Shown here piece after piece: positions 18,665 to 28,328 of a DNA stretch of 64,000 nt. Made by a program: the position numbers and the translations under genes. The notes under the pieces were generated by a model. It saw only the letters and a program-made list of their open reading frames with translations, was not told where the DNA came from and searched no databases. Each line of letters starts with the position of its first letter. Position 1 is the first letter of the stretch. The DNA is from CAVZXS01 sp963779325 (lineage in GTDB: Bacteria > Bacteroidota > Bacteroidia > Chitinophagales > Chitinophagaceae): NCBI GenBank assembly GCA_963779325.1, contig CAVZXS010000025.1, forward strand, positions 434,001 to 498,000. The letters run 5' to 3'.

Positions 18665-20902
18665 ATGGAAACTGTTGCGCAACTGCCAAAATATAACCTG
18701 ACAGACGCTGAGGAAAGGAAACTTATCCTGAGGGAGTACCGTGCCTTACTTCGGTCGCTTAAAACCAAGCTGAAACCCGGCGATAAAAAAAACATCCGCA
18801 TTGCTTTTGAAATGGCCGCCGAGGCGCATAAAACCATGCGCAGGAAAAGTGGCGAGCCTTATATCCTGCATCCGTTGGCGGTGGCAAAAATTTGTTCCGA
18901 AGAAATCGGCCTGGGTGTTCGTTCCACTATTTGCGCTTTGTTGCATGATACGGTAGAGGACACTGATATTACTCTGGAAGATATAGAAAGGGAATTTGGA
19001 AACGAGATTGCCAGGATTGTAGACGGACTTACTAAAATTTCCAATGTTATTGATGTGAATGCATCACAACAAGCCGAGAATTTCAAAAAGATATTATTGA
19101 CCCTTACCGATGACCCGCGGGTTATTCTTATAAAATTGTCGGACCGGCTGCACAATATGCGTACGCTGGACAGTATGAAGCAGGAGAAGCAGTTAAAAAT
19201 ATCTTCTGAAACGGTATATGTATATGCTCCGCTGGCGCACCGTATGGGATTGTATAATATAAAAACCGAAATGGAAGACCTGGCCATGAAATACATGGAG
19301 CCGGATATTTATAAAGACATTGCACGAAAACTTGCCGAAACCAAAAGAGAACGTACCAAATACATTAATGAATTTATAAAACCCATTAAGGACAAATTAG
19401 AGAAAGGGAATTTTAATTTCGAAATATACGGCCGCCCGAAAAGTATTCATTCCATTTCCAATAAAATAAAAAAGAAAGGAGTGGCTTTTGAAGAAGTGTA
19501 TGATTTATTCGCCATCCGTGTTATTTTGGATTCGCCTCCCGAAAAAGAAAAAGAAGATTGCTGGAAAGTATATTCGTTTATTACAGATGAATACAATCCT
19601 TCTCCCGAAAGATTGAGAGATTGGTTGAGTAACCCCAAGAGTAACGGTTACGAAGCATTGCACACTACTGTAATGGGCCCGCAGGGTAAATGGGTAGAGG
19701 TACAGATACGAAGTAAGCGTATGAATGAAATTGCCGAAAAAGGATTGGCCGCACATTGGAAATACAAAGAAGGCGCTGCCGATGAAAGCCGTTTTGATAA
19801 ATGGTTTCAGCAGATACGCGAAGTAATAACCAACCAGGAAACGGATTCGGTAGATTTTTTACAGGACTTCAAAACCAGTTTTCTTGCAGAGGAAATTTAT
19901 GTGTACACACCCAAAGGCGATGTAAAAATGTTGCCTGTCGGCTCTTCGGCTTTGGATTTTGCTTTTTCTATACACAGCGCTATCGGTGTAAAATGTATCG
20001 GCGCCAAAGTAAACCACAAACTGGTACCCATCAGCCATAAGCTGCGCAGCGGCGATCAAATAGAAATTATTACAAGCAATAAACAAAAACCATCCGATGG
20101 CTGGCTTGAGTTTGTAGTAACCACCAAGGCCAAAACAAAAATCAAGGATTCATTAAAAGAAGAAAAAAGAAATATAGCGGAAGAGGGAAAGTATGCGTTG
20201 CAAAGAAAAATAGAAGGAATGGGCGCGGCATTCAACCAGCATAATATTGATGAGCTGGTACAGTTTTACAAATTGCAATCGCCGCTCGATTTGTTTTATA
20301 ATATTACTATACATAAAATAGATTTAAAGGAGTTGAAAGAATTCAAGGTACTGGGCGATAAATTGGAAACTCCGAAACCGGTAAGGCAAATACAGGAACA
20401 CAAGAACGACGGAATGCCCTCTCACTTGGCAAAGAAAGATGCAGAGCTGATTATTTTTGGCGAAAGCAGTGATAAGATTGTTTACAACCTGGCCAATTGC
20501 TGTAAGCCCATACCGGGCGATGATGTATTTGGTTTTGTAACTACAGGTAAGGGGTTGACTATTCACCGTACCAATTGTAGCAATGCTACCAGGCTGCTTG
20601 CCAATTACGGCCATCGGGTAGTAAAAACCAAATGGGCCAAGAACAAAGAAATTTCTTTTCTTACGGGTTTGCGCATCATTGGTATGGATGATGTGGGTGT
20701 AATAAACAAAATAACCAACCTGATATCGGGCGAATTGAAAATAAACATCAGCGCATTGACCGTAGAAGCGAAAGAAGGACTTTTTGAAGGAAATATAAAA
20801 GTATTTGTGCATGATAAGGACGAACTGGAAGTATTGGTAGATCGCCTGAAAAAACTGGATGGCATACAAACGGTTGACCGATTTGATACAGAGCAGTCTT
20901 AA
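18665..20902 (+). CDS. Bifunctional (p)ppGpp synthetase/hydrolase, RelA/SpoT family
   Basis: Makes and degrades the stringent-response alarmone (p)ppGpp. 745 aa in the standard long-RSH order: HD hydrolase (PYILHPLAVA, then ALLHDTVEDT with the HDxxED motif intact), synthetase (YGRPKSIHSI, YDLFAIRVIL, NGYEALHTT and QIRSKRMNEIAEKG), TGS (YVYTPKGDVKMLPVGSSALD), a Cys-containing helical region (NCCKPIPGD) and C-terminal ACT (GLRIIGMDDVGVINKI). The intact HD motif argues for hydrolase activity. ATG 18665 is used; the GTG three codons earlier is less likely. Divergent from tRNA-Leu. Confidence 0.95.
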   Translation: METVAQLPKYNLTDAEERKLILREYRALLRSLKTKLKPGDKKNIRIAFEMAAEAHKTMRRKSGEPYILHPLAVAKICSEEIGLGVRSTICALLHDTVEDTDITLEDIEREFGNEIARIVDGLTKISNVIDVNASQQAENFKKILLTLTDDPRVILIKLSDRLHNMRTLDSMKQEKQLKISSETVYVYAPLAHRMGLYNIKTEMEDLAMKYMEPDIYKDIARKLAETKRERTKYINEFIKPIKDKLEKGNFNFEIYGRPKSIHSISNKIKKKGVAFEEVYDLFAIRVILDSPPEKEKEDCWKVYSFITDEYNPSPERLRDWLSNPKSNGYEALHTTVMGPQGKWVEVQIRSKRMNEIAEKGLAAHWKYKEGAADESRFDKWFQQIREVITNQETDSVDFLQDFKTSFLAEEIYVYTPKGDVKMLPVGSSALDFAFSIHSAIGVKCIGAKVNHKLVPISHKLRSGDQIEIITSNKQKPSDGWLEFVVTTKAKTKIKDSLKEEKRNIAEEGKYALQRKIEGMGAAFNQHNIDELVQFYKLQSPLDLFYNITIHKIDLKELKEFKVLGDKLETPKPVRQIQEHKNDGMPSHLAKKDAELIIFGESSDKIVYNLANCCKPIPGDDVFGFVTTGKGLTIHRTNCSNATRLLANYGHRVVKTKWAKNKEISFLTGLRIIGMDDVGVINKITNLISGELKINISALTVEAKEGLFEGNIKVFVHDKDELEVLVDRLKKLDGIQTVDRFDTEQS

Positions 20903-21122
20903 TGCAACTTGTCGAAAAACTACCGCAGTTACTTTACCCGAACAGAAAAGCGGGATTGTGTATAACTCATGGATATTAATTTTAAAAAGCCGCTGCTTTT
21001 ATTCGGTGGCATTTTTGTTGTCCCTTACTTTTGCGGGGCTGCTCCGCAAAGTTGCGCTGATACACCGGCGGCTATCATAATTTAGATTAATAACCAACAC
21101 AAAATATAAACTAACAAATAAA

Positions 21123-22388
21123 ATGGTAGATGTTATACTCGGTATGCAGTGGGGCGATGAAGGAAAAGGTAAGATTGTAGATTATTTTGCAAAAGACTAT
21201 GATGTGGTAGCGAGATTCCAGGGCGGGCCCAACGCCGGTCATACGCTGTATGTAAATGATAAAAAAGTGGTATTACACCAAATCCCTTCCGGTGTATTTC
21301 ATGAAAAAATTATTAACCTGATCGGCAATGGGGTGGTGCTTGATCCGGTTACACTAAAAAGAGAATGTGATACCGTAGCGTCCTTTGGCATCGATTTGAA
21401 AAAAAGTCTTTTTATATCCGAACGAACCCATGTAATACTTCCTACGCACCGTGCGTTGGATAAAGCGGCTGAGTTATCAAAGGGAAATCAAAAAATAGGT
21501 TCTACATTGAAAGGTATCGGCCCCGCGTATATGGATAAAACGGGACGTAACGGAATAAGGGTAGGGGATTTGCTGGATAAAAATTTTACCACTTCGTACA
21601 TTAAGCTGCGTTTGAAACATCAAAAGCTGCTGGATAATTATTCGTTTAATGAAGATATCAGTAACTGGGAAGAGGAATTTTTTGAGGCGTTGGAGTTTTT
21701 AAAACAACTGAATATTGTAAACGGAGAATATTTTATTAATAAACAATTGAGCGGCGGTAAAAAAATATTAGCCGAAGGAGCGCAGGGCAGCATGCTCGAT
21801 ATCGATTTCGGTACATTTCCTTTCGTCACCTCTTCCAATACCATATCCGCCGGTGTGAGCAGCGGTTTGGGTGTACCCCCGCAAAAAATAAAAGATGTAA
21901 TAGGTATAACGAAAGCTTATTGTACTAGAGTAGGCGGCGGTCCGTTTCCTACAGAGCTTGAAAATGAAACAGGTGAAAAATTAAGACAGATCGGCAGTGA
22001 ATTTGGCGCCACTACGGGACGGCCGCGCCGTTGCGGTTGGATTGATTTGGTTGCGTTGAATTTCGCCTGCATGATCAACGGGGTAACGAAATTAGTAATG
22101 ACAAAGGCCGATGTACTGGATGATTTTAAAGAACTGGATGTTTGCACGGCATATTCCATTAACGGAAAAGAAACAAAAGAAGTGCCTTTTCAGATAGCGA
22201 AAAAGAAAATAGAGCCGGTATACAAAAAATTTTCAGGCTGGAATACAAAAACCTCCGAAATAAAAAGTTTTGACGCTTTGCCTGAAACTACCAAAACATA
22301 TGTTAGTTTTATAAATCAATACCTGGGCGTAGATATTAAATATATCTCTAACGGGCCGGGTCGGGATCAACTGATAGAAATAAAGTAA
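21123..22388 (+). CDS. purA: Adenylosuccinate synthase
   Basis: Converts IMP, aspartate and GTP to adenylosuccinate, the first committed step to AMP. 421 aa, full length. The start is unambiguous: MVDVILGMQWGDEGKGK carries the GDEGKGK P-loop signature. Other landmarks are GGPNAGHTLY, the IMP-binding GIGPAYMDKTGRNGIRVGDL, TRVGGGPFPTEL and GATTGRPRRCGWIDLV. The short acidic-protein gene follows 86 nt later. Confidence 0.98.
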   Translation: MVDVILGMQWGDEGKGKIVDYFAKDYDVVARFQGGPNAGHTLYVNDKKVVLHQIPSGVFHEKIINLIGNGVVLDPVTLKRECDTVASFGIDLKKSLFISERTHVILPTHRALDKAAELSKGNQKIGSTLKGIGPAYMDKTGRNGIRVGDLLDKNFTTSYIKLRLKHQKLLDNYSFNEDISNWEEEFFEALEFLKQLNIVNGEYFINKQLSGGKKILAEGAQGSMLDIDFGTFPFVTSSNTISAGVSSGLGVPPQKIKDVIGITKAYCTRVGGGPFPTELENETGEKLRQIGSEFGATTGRPRRCGWIDLVALNFACMINGVTKLVMTKADVLDDFKELDVCTAYSINGKETKEVPFQIAKKKIEPVYKKFSGWNTKTSEIKSFDALPETTKTYVSFINQYLGVDIKYISNGPGRDQLIEIK

Positions 22389-22474
22389 TTTTAAAATATT
22401 TTCCTCAAAAAAATTTGGCGGTTTAAAAACTTCGCTGAAATTTTACAGTACTAAAAAACAAATCTTATTAGACC

Positions 22475-22912
22475 ATGAAAGCTAAATCTGATAAGCCCAA
22501 CAAATCCGCCGGGAAAACTAATGTATCCTCGCAGGAAAATGGTGCTAAAGCATCATCAAAATCCAAGAAAGAATTGGAAAACGATGATGAAGAGATTGAA
22601 GACGATGATGAAGAGATGGATTTAAAAGCGTCACCCAAAAAAGGCAAACCTGCATCCGCCGCCAAAAAAGGAAAAGAAGACGAAGATGATGACGACGATG
22701 CTGATGATGTAGCCGACGATTGGGAAAAGCCCGAAGAAGAAGAAAATTGGGATCCCGATTTTGATGAATTTGATGTACCCTCATCCAAAGGAAAAAAGGC
22801 GGGCGTTGGTAAAAAAGGCGAAGAGGATGACGACTTGAAACTGGATGACGAATTTAAAGACCTGTTTAATGACAGTGATGACGGTGACGGAGATGACGAC
22901 GACGATTATTAA
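22475..22912 (+). CDS. Highly acidic low-complexity protein
   Basis: 145-aa soluble protein of mostly Asp, Glu and Lys in alternating blocks: Lys/Ser/Ala-rich segments separate runs such as NDDEEIEDDDEE and DEDDDDD, and it ends DGDDDDDY. A central WDPDFDEFDVPSSKGK is the only part with ordinary composition and may be the conserved core. It has no signal or membrane segment. Frame, length and position between purA and pabB make it real; comparable small acidic genes occur in relatives and are sometimes mislabelled as primase. Function unknown; such tails often bind basic partners. Confidence 0.8.
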   Translation: MKAKSDKPNKSAGKTNVSSQENGAKASSKSKKELENDDEEIEDDDEEMDLKASPKKGKPASAAKKGKEDEDDDDDADDVADDWEKPEEEENWDPDFDEFDVPSSKGKKAGVGKKGEEDDDLKLDDEFKDLFNDSDDGDGDDDDDY

Positions 22913-22921
22913 TTTATTTAT

Positions 22922-24239
22922 TTGCAGCAAAAGTTGAATACAGAAACCCGAACCGATAACAGGTTTCCAATAGCTGACTTTACTATAGTAAAACAAAAGA
23001 TGCTGATTTGGGCCAACCAATTCAGCATCTTTTGTTTTTTAGATAATCACTTGTATCAATCGGGTAACAGCAGCATTGAATGCATGCTGGCGGCAGGCGC
23101 GGAGAATTATATAAAAAGCGATGCCGGTAACGCATTGGAAGAACTGCAAAGTTTTATTGATAAAGAACAGGGTTGGTTGTTCGGTCATATGAATTATGAT
23201 TTGAAAAACGAAATAGAACCGCTCAGTTCTTCTCACCCCGATTATATAAAATTTCCCGACCTGTTTTTTTTTCGCCCTCAACTGCTGATCCGTCTTTCAT
23301 TGACCGAAATGGTTATTGAAGCAAAAGATGGAAACCCTGAAGAAATTGCCAAAGCCATTATGCAAATTGATGCAGCGGAAGATTTGCCGGCGCCGGCAGT
23401 ACTTAATGTGCGGCAACGATTAAACAGGAAAGAGTACATTGATACTGTAAAACAACTGCAGCAGCATATACTGCGCGGTGATTGTTATGAAATAAATTTT
23501 TGCATGGATTTTTTTGCTGAAGATGCGGTCATAAATCCCTTGCAGGTGTACCGTAAACTGAGCAGCATTTCTCCCAACCCTTTTTCGGCTTTTTATAAAG
23601 TGAATGATCAATATCTTATGTGTGCAAGCCCCGAAAGATTTTTAAAAAAGCAGGGAAGTAAAATCTTATCTCAACCGATAAAGGGCACTGCGAAAAGGGT
23701 GAATGAAAATGAGCAAGAAGATATAAAAAGTAAAAATGATTTATTCGCCAGCGCCAAGGACCGTTCGGAAAATGTAATGGTGGTGGATATGGTGCGCAAT
23801 GATTTATCGAGAATATGTGATGAAGGAACGGTAAAGACGGATGAATTGTACGGCATCTATTCTTTTCCGCAGGTACACCAAATGATTTCTACCGTAAGCG
23901 GATCATTTAAAGGAAAATATTTCTTTTAATGAAATTATCAGCGCCGTTTTTCCTATGGGCAGTATGACGGGGGCTCCTAAACGACGTGTAATGGAATTGA
24001 TAGAGGAATACGAGAAAACAAAGCGAGGTATTTTTTCCGGTGCGGTGGGTTATATAAACCCCGCCGGTGATTTTGATTTTAATGTGGTGATACGGAGTAT
24101 TATGTATAATGCTGCGGATAAATACTTATCCTTTCAGGCAGGAAGCGGTATTACTTTTTACAGCGATGCGGAAAAAGAATGGGAAGAATGTTTGCTGAAA
24201 GCCGAAGCGATGAAAGAAGCGTTGCGGCCTGCAAATTAA
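22922..24239 (+). CDS. pabB: Aminodeoxychorismate synthase component I, frameshifted
   Basis: Chorismate-using enzyme of the TrpE/PabB family, expected to make 4-amino-4-deoxychorismate for folate. Reading is open from about 22922 (TTG; ATG 23000 is the alternative start) to a TAA at 23927-23929, then resumes in the +1 frame to 24239. One surplus base in AAAGGAAAATATT near 23910 explains it: removing a G gives FKENISFNEIISAVFPMGSM. Family motifs lie on both sides: GDCYEINFCMDFFAE, SPERFL, IKGTAKR, SENVMVVDMVRNDLSRIC before it, and PMGSMTGAPKRRVMELI and GIFSGAVGYINP after it. Its stop codon overlaps that of the convergent transglycosylase gene. Confidence 0.85.
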
Positions 24240-25765
24240 AAGGCTTTTTTCCCGGCGGTTTTCGTTGTTTTAGTTTTGGGAGTAAAAGCAGGTTGAGGCG
24301 ATCCGTAAATATTTACTGAGTTCAGCAGTATCTGAATGCTCTCATTTAATATTTCGTAACGCTTCGCGTTAAACAATTCCATTTTATCATTCGGCAAGCG
24401 CATTTCAAAATTATTGCCGGCGCTTAAAATATGATCAAAATTCGGATTGTATTTATTGAATATCGTAATATCCATCATTGTATATTTTGCAATGACGGCT
24501 GAATTGTACTTACCGGTAATGGCAAAGGATTTTGAGTTGGCAATTTCTTCCGCGGTAAGATTGCCGGCAGAACTGCTTTCAAGTTTAAATTCTTTTGTTT
24601 CTTCCTTTGTCAACGTAGTTAATCCGCCGCCCCCTTCCATTATATAATGCGTGGCGATGAATTTTTTTACGTGGTTTTTTGATTCTGTCGGCAGGTAATT
24701 CTGGAGTCGCCAAAAATTTCTGCTGCCGCTTCTGCGGATGGCGCTGTTTACATTGCCCGGTCCGCCGTTGTATGCAGCAATAACCAATAACCAATCGCCG
24801 TAAAGTCTGTATAATTGGTTAAGATAACGGGCCGCCGCACGGGTACTTTTATAATAATCAATTCGTTCATCTATAAACATGTTTACCAAAAGACCGTTTT
24901 CTCTTGCAGTACCCGGCATAAATTGCCAAGGCCCAGCTGCGCCAACCCAAGAAATCGCGTAAGGTTTTAAATGGGATTCTATAACAGCCAGGTACTTCAT
25001 TTCTTTAGGAATACCATACTGCGTTAATATTGCATCCATCAGGTTGAAATACGGCTGCCCCCAACCTTTTATCTCGTTCATTGTCTTTCCGTACTTCTTT
25101 ATATAATCGTCTACAAAACTAATGGCCAGAGGATTTAATTTTGCCGCACCGCCGCTGTAAGAAGATGTACCTACGTTTTCAAAAAGATCTTTAAAACCAA
25201 GTTTCGGATCATTTAGTACAACAGGGTCTACTTTAAGTACCGTATCTTTTTTCAATACGATATCAGAATCTGAAAGTGCAGCTATAGGTACAGGAGCGGA
25301 CGCAACCGGCAAATCTTTTTTTGCATCAGCAGAGTCTACCAAACTGTACAACTCGGCAATATAACGTTCATTAGCCGGTTTGCTCAAATGGTAATTATTT
25401 TTTTCGCCCGTGTACTTATCTACATACACCCCTTTTTCGAATGAAATAGCGGGCACAAATTGCCATGGGCCTTCAACACCGGTTACCAAGCCGTCACTCG
25501 ATTTTGATTGTATAGTTAGGAAAGGAAAAAAAAGTTGCTTGATAGACTGTTTGGAATAAGCATTCACTGCAGTATCATTCTTAATTGCGCCGTCATTTTT
25601 TAATAAAATAGAAGGAACAGCTAACGTATTGGTATCGGTATTTGTAAGTTGCCCGCTACCTGTTGCGTTTATAACTAAAAGCAATAAAATTGTGTAAATA
25701 AATGCCAATATATTTTTCTTTACTCCGCTCATTCTTTGTTTTATTAATTTTTTTTGTCGTTTCAT
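24236..25765 (-). CDS. Lytic murein transglycosylase (MltD/SLT family)
   Basis: Exported peptidoglycan-cleaving enzyme. 509 aa: an N-terminal membrane/signal segment (about residues 18-36), a long linker, then the SLT domain with catalytic Glu263 in AVIESHLKP, GAAGPWQFMPGTA and AAYNGGPGNV, followed by a C-terminal extension without LysM motifs that I can see. Oddity: residues about 82-145 look like a decayed second SLT copy, with GVEGPWQFVP aligning to GAAGPWQFMP and TIQS where the active copy has VIES, so the catalytic Glu would be Gln there. It ends against pabB with overlapping stop codons. Confidence 0.9.
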   Translation of the reverse strand: MKRQKKLIKQRMSGVKKNILAFIYTILLLLVINATGSGQLTNTDTNTLAVPSILLKNDGAIKNDTAVNAYSKQSIKQLFFPFLTIQSKSSDGLVTGVEGPWQFVPAISFEKGVYVDKYTGEKNNYHLSKPANERYIAELYSLVDSADAKKDLPVASAPVPIAALSDSDIVLKKDTVLKVDPVVLNDPKLGFKDLFENVGTSSYSGGAAKLNPLAISFVDDYIKKYGKTMNEIKGWGQPYFNLMDAILTQYGIPKEMKYLAVIESHLKPYAISWVGAAGPWQFMPGTARENGLLVNMFIDERIDYYKSTRAAARYLNQLYRLYGDWLLVIAAYNGGPGNVNSAIRRSGSRNFWRLQNYLPTESKNHVKKFIATHYIMEGGGGLTTLTKEETKEFKLESSSAGNLTAEEIANSKSFAITGKYNSAVIAKYTMMDITIFNKYNPNFDHILSAGNNFEMRLPNDKMELFNAKRYEILNESIQILLNSVNIYGSPQPAFTPKTKTTKTAGKKAF

Positions 25766-25857
25766 TAAGGCCTTTCATTTGGTATTGGGTTTGGTTGGTT
25801 ATGTCATCGGCATTGTTGCTATGAACTATAGTGGCGACGTCATAGACTCCGAGTTAG

Positions 25858-25875
25858 TCCCGATAGCTATCGGGA
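25858..25875. repeat. 18-bp perfect palindrome
   Basis: TCCCGATAGCTATCGGGA, a perfect palindrome in the 195-bp gap between the gatA end and the transglycosylase start. CCCGATAGCTATCGGG-type words are common intergenic repeats in this phylum as I recall. It may be a repeat remnant or protein site; no T-run follows. Confidence 0.5.
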
Positions 25876-25960
25876 TGTGCGTTGCATCGGAACCCGTTCA
25901 ACAGCGGTAATGCCGTTCACCGTGTTTCGAAAAAAAATTCAGGGTTTTGAAATCCTTTTA

Positions 25961-27394
25961 TTAACTATAACGACTCATCAACAGCTGTGATAGTTGCAGC
26001 AAAGGTAGCTCATTCAGTTTATTTGCCATAACCTGGAGGCCAAAGGGCATCTTATTGGAGTGTTTGAACAGGGGTAGTGATATAGCCGGTAAGCCCGATA
26101 AATTTGCATAAACCGTATAAATATCAGCCAGGTACATAGCAATGGGGTCATCCATTTTTTCGCCAATTTTGAAAGCAGTAGCAGGCGCCGTAGGCAGGAA
26201 AATAAAATCAAAACTGTTGAAAATCAGCTCAGTTTTATTACAAAGTAACTTGCGAACCTGCTGCGCCTTGGTAAAATAAGCATCAAAATAACCGGCACTC
26301 AGTACAAAAGTGCCAAGCATTATTCTGCGCTTTACTTCTTTACCAAAACCTGCTGAGCGGCTGCGCCTGTAAAGTTCTGTTAAATCAATATTTTGGTCAT
26401 CAATTCGGTAGCCATATTTCACGCCGTCAAATCTCGACAGGTTGGAAGAAGCCTCGGCAGTAGTTAAAACATAATAGGCAGGTACTACATAGTCCAAATA
26501 TTCAAAATGAACGGGCTCTACAGTATGACCGTCGGCCTTTAATTTCTCAATCAATAACTTTATGGCGGCGGCAATTTCAGGATCAAGACCCGGATGATCC
26601 AGCGCTTCCGGAAAATAAGCGATACGATATTTTTTATCGGATGATAAGGAAGCGGAATATTTTTCTACCGGTTGATGAGACACCGTACTGTCATATTCAT
26701 CGGCACCGGCAATTACTTCCAATACCGTAGCGGTATCAGCAACGGTATTTCCAAAAATACCTATTTGGTCAAATGATGAAGCATAAGCAATTAAGCCATA
26801 TCTTGATATACGGCCATAGGTTGGTTTTATACCAATGATGCCGCAGAAATCGGCAGGTTGTCTTACCGATCCGCCGGTATCGCTGCCTAAAGAAACCATA
26901 CAAAGCCCTGCCTGTACCGCCACCGCCGAACCACCGGAGGAACCACCCGGCACACGGGTTTCGTCCAATGCGTTTAATACATTACCGTAGGCCGAATTTT
27001 CATTGGTGCTGCCCATTGCGAATTCATCGCAGTTAAGATTGCCGATGATGATGGCATCTTGCGCCAATAAATTTTCGACAGCCGTAGCGGAATATATTGA
27101 AGTGAAATTTTTAAGAATATTTGAAGCGGCGGATATTTCGTGATCCTTGTAGCAGATAACATCTTTCAATCCAATTACTACGCCGTGCAATAACCCGATT
27201 GATTTGCCCGCTTTTCTTTTTTCATCCAATGCCTTTGCTCTCTGTAAAGCCTCATCTGCATATACTTCTATGAATGCATTGAGGTGCTGTGCAGCCTGTA
27301 TTCTTTGCAGATAATGTTGTACCGCATTTACACAAGAAGTCTGTTCATTCTTTAGCTGCGAATGATAATCGGCGATTGAAGTAAAATAAAACAA
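25961..27394 (-). CDS. gatA: Aspartyl/glutamyl-tRNA amidotransferase subunit A
   Basis: Amidase subunit of GatCAB, which converts misacylated Glu-tRNA(Gln) and/or Asp-tRNA(Asn) to the correct amide form using ammonia from glutamine. 477 aa. The amidase-signature triad is visible: Lys77 in GLKDV, cis-Ser152 in PGGSSGGSAVAV, and nucleophile Ser176 in GSDTGGSVRQPA. YGRISRYGLIAYASSFDQIG is a further family block. gatB and gatC are not in this window. tatA is upstream in the same direction, 57 nt away. Confidence 0.97.
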   Translation of the reverse strand: MFYFTSIADYHSQLKNEQTSCVNAVQHYLQRIQAAQHLNAFIEVYADEALQRAKALDEKRKAGKSIGLLHGVVIGLKDVICYKDHEISAASNILKNFTSIYSATAVENLLAQDAIIIGNLNCDEFAMGSTNENSAYGNVLNALDETRVPGGSSGGSAVAVQAGLCMVSLGSDTGGSVRQPADFCGIIGIKPTYGRISRYGLIAYASSFDQIGIFGNTVADTATVLEVIAGADEYDSTVSHQPVEKYSASLSSDKKYRIAYFPEALDHPGLDPEIAAAIKLLIEKLKADGHTVEPVHFEYLDYVVPAYYVLTTAEASSNLSRFDGVKYGYRIDDQNIDLTELYRRSRSAGFGKEVKRRIMLGTFVLSAGYFDAYFTKAQQVRKLLCNKTELIFNSFDFIFLPTAPATAFKIGEKMDDPIAMYLADIYTVYANLSGLPAISLPLFKHSNKMPFGLQVMANKLNELPLLQLSQLLMSRYS

Positions 27395-27451
27395 TGGCTA
27401 TAGCCTTTTGTAAAAGGTTAGAGAGTATTTTAAATAGCGAGAAGAAGAAGA

Positions 27452-27631
27452 TTAATTATTACGCGGTTCACTGCCACTCTCTTCAATCTCTTTCTTTACA
27501 TTGTTTTTGGCATCATTAAATTCACGCATACCTTTTCCAAGGCCACGCATCAGTTCAGGAATTTTCTTACCTCCAAACAAAAGTAAAAGGGCTATTACAA
27601 TCAGTATTATTTCGCCGGTACCTAATTTCAT
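27452..27631 (-). CDS. tatA: Sec-independent translocase subunit TatA/E
   Basis: 59-aa membrane protein that builds the pore of the twin-arginine translocation pathway. Reverse-strand ATG at 27631: MKLGTGEIILIVIALLLLFG, then the hallmark FGGKKIPELMRGLGKGMREF, an amphipathic helix and a charged tail ending PRNN. It is short but typical for the phylum. It is downstream of rplS behind that gene's terminator, and upstream of gatA. Confidence 0.95.
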   Translation of the reverse strand: MKLGTGEIILIVIALLLLFGGKKIPELMRGLGKGMREFNDAKNNVKKEIEESGSEPRNN

Positions 27632-27721
27632 AAAAAGGAGTTTATAAATTGAATTTCAAAGTTAACGTAAAATATCCGGTCGGTAGTATTGGTTTTAAAA
27701 AAATGTAAACGGTGTCAAATT

Positions 27722-27750
27722 AAAAATCCCGCTGAAAAGCGGGATTTTTA
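27722..27750 (-). terminator. Intrinsic terminator after rplS
   Basis: AAATCCCGC / GCGGGATTT stem with a short TGAAAA-type loop, flanked by A and T tracts, 26 nt after the rplS stop on the reverse strand. The tracts make it potentially bidirectional. Confidence 0.85.
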
Positions 27751-27775
27751 ATTATATAGTGATTTAAAAAATTTC

Positions 27776-28141
27776 TTATAAAGAAGCCACTGCACGGCGC
27801 TTTTCCTGGATACGGGCACTTTTACCGCTACGCTTACGCTGGTAAAACAGTTTGGCACGACGTACACGACCTGACTTATTCAGCTCAATAGACTCCACAT
27901 TGGGAGAATAAAGCGGGAATAATCTTTCTACGCCTACACCGTCTGAGATTTTACGTACAGTAAAACTGGCGGTATTGCCGGTTCCCTGGCGCTTCAGCAC
28001 ATCGCCTTTAAAAGACTGAATTCTTTCTTTATTACCCTCTATAATCTTATAGTTTACAGTAATATTGTCACCGGCCTTAAAGGCGGGGAATGTTTTCTTA
28101 GCATGTAATTGCTCATGCACAAAGGCTACAGCTGCGTTCAT
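27776..28141 (-). CDS. rplS: 50S ribosomal protein L19
   Basis: Large-subunit protein at the 30S-50S interface. 121 aa with family segments FKAGDNITVNYKIIEGNKER, QSFKGDVLKRQG, ASFTVRKISDGVGVERLFP and the basic C-terminus RRAKLFYQRKRSGKSARI. Monocistronic here by its own terminator. Confidence 0.98.
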   Translation of the reverse strand: MNAAVAFVHEQLHAKKTFPAFKAGDNITVNYKIIEGNKERIQSFKGDVLKRQGTGNTASFTVRKISDGVGVERLFPLYSPNVESIELNKSGRVRRAKLFYQRKRSGKSARIQEKRRAVASL

Positions 28142-28204
28142 AATCTTGTAATTTTAAGGAGGGCAAAGGTAGGGGTAAAAGTTTAAAGTTCGAAGATTTT
28201 TGAA

Positions 28205-28322
28205 GAAAGTTTCAGCTACTTGTTACCTGCTACCTGTTATCGGTTTCAGGAACTTCTGATAGAAAGTTTACCACGTAATGCCACAGCTTATAACCTGAAA
28301 CCTGAAACCCGCAACTTGTAAC
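28205..28322. repeat. Intergenic inverted repeat
   Basis: Between rplS and the rny end, GTTACCTGCTACCTGTTATCGG followed by TTTCAGG is mirrored by CCTGAAACCTGAAACCCGCAAC then TTGTAAC, giving an imperfect 30-bp inverted repeat around a 50-nt centre. The same style of repeat is seen at 4029-4093. Confidence 0.45.
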
Positions 28323-28328
28323 AGTCCT

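Noticed and set aside
22468..22788. Ser-rich reverse frames opposite the acidic protein
   Set aside because: They are the mirror of GAT/GAA repeats (poly-Ser and poly-His frames) and vanish when the acidic gene is accepted.
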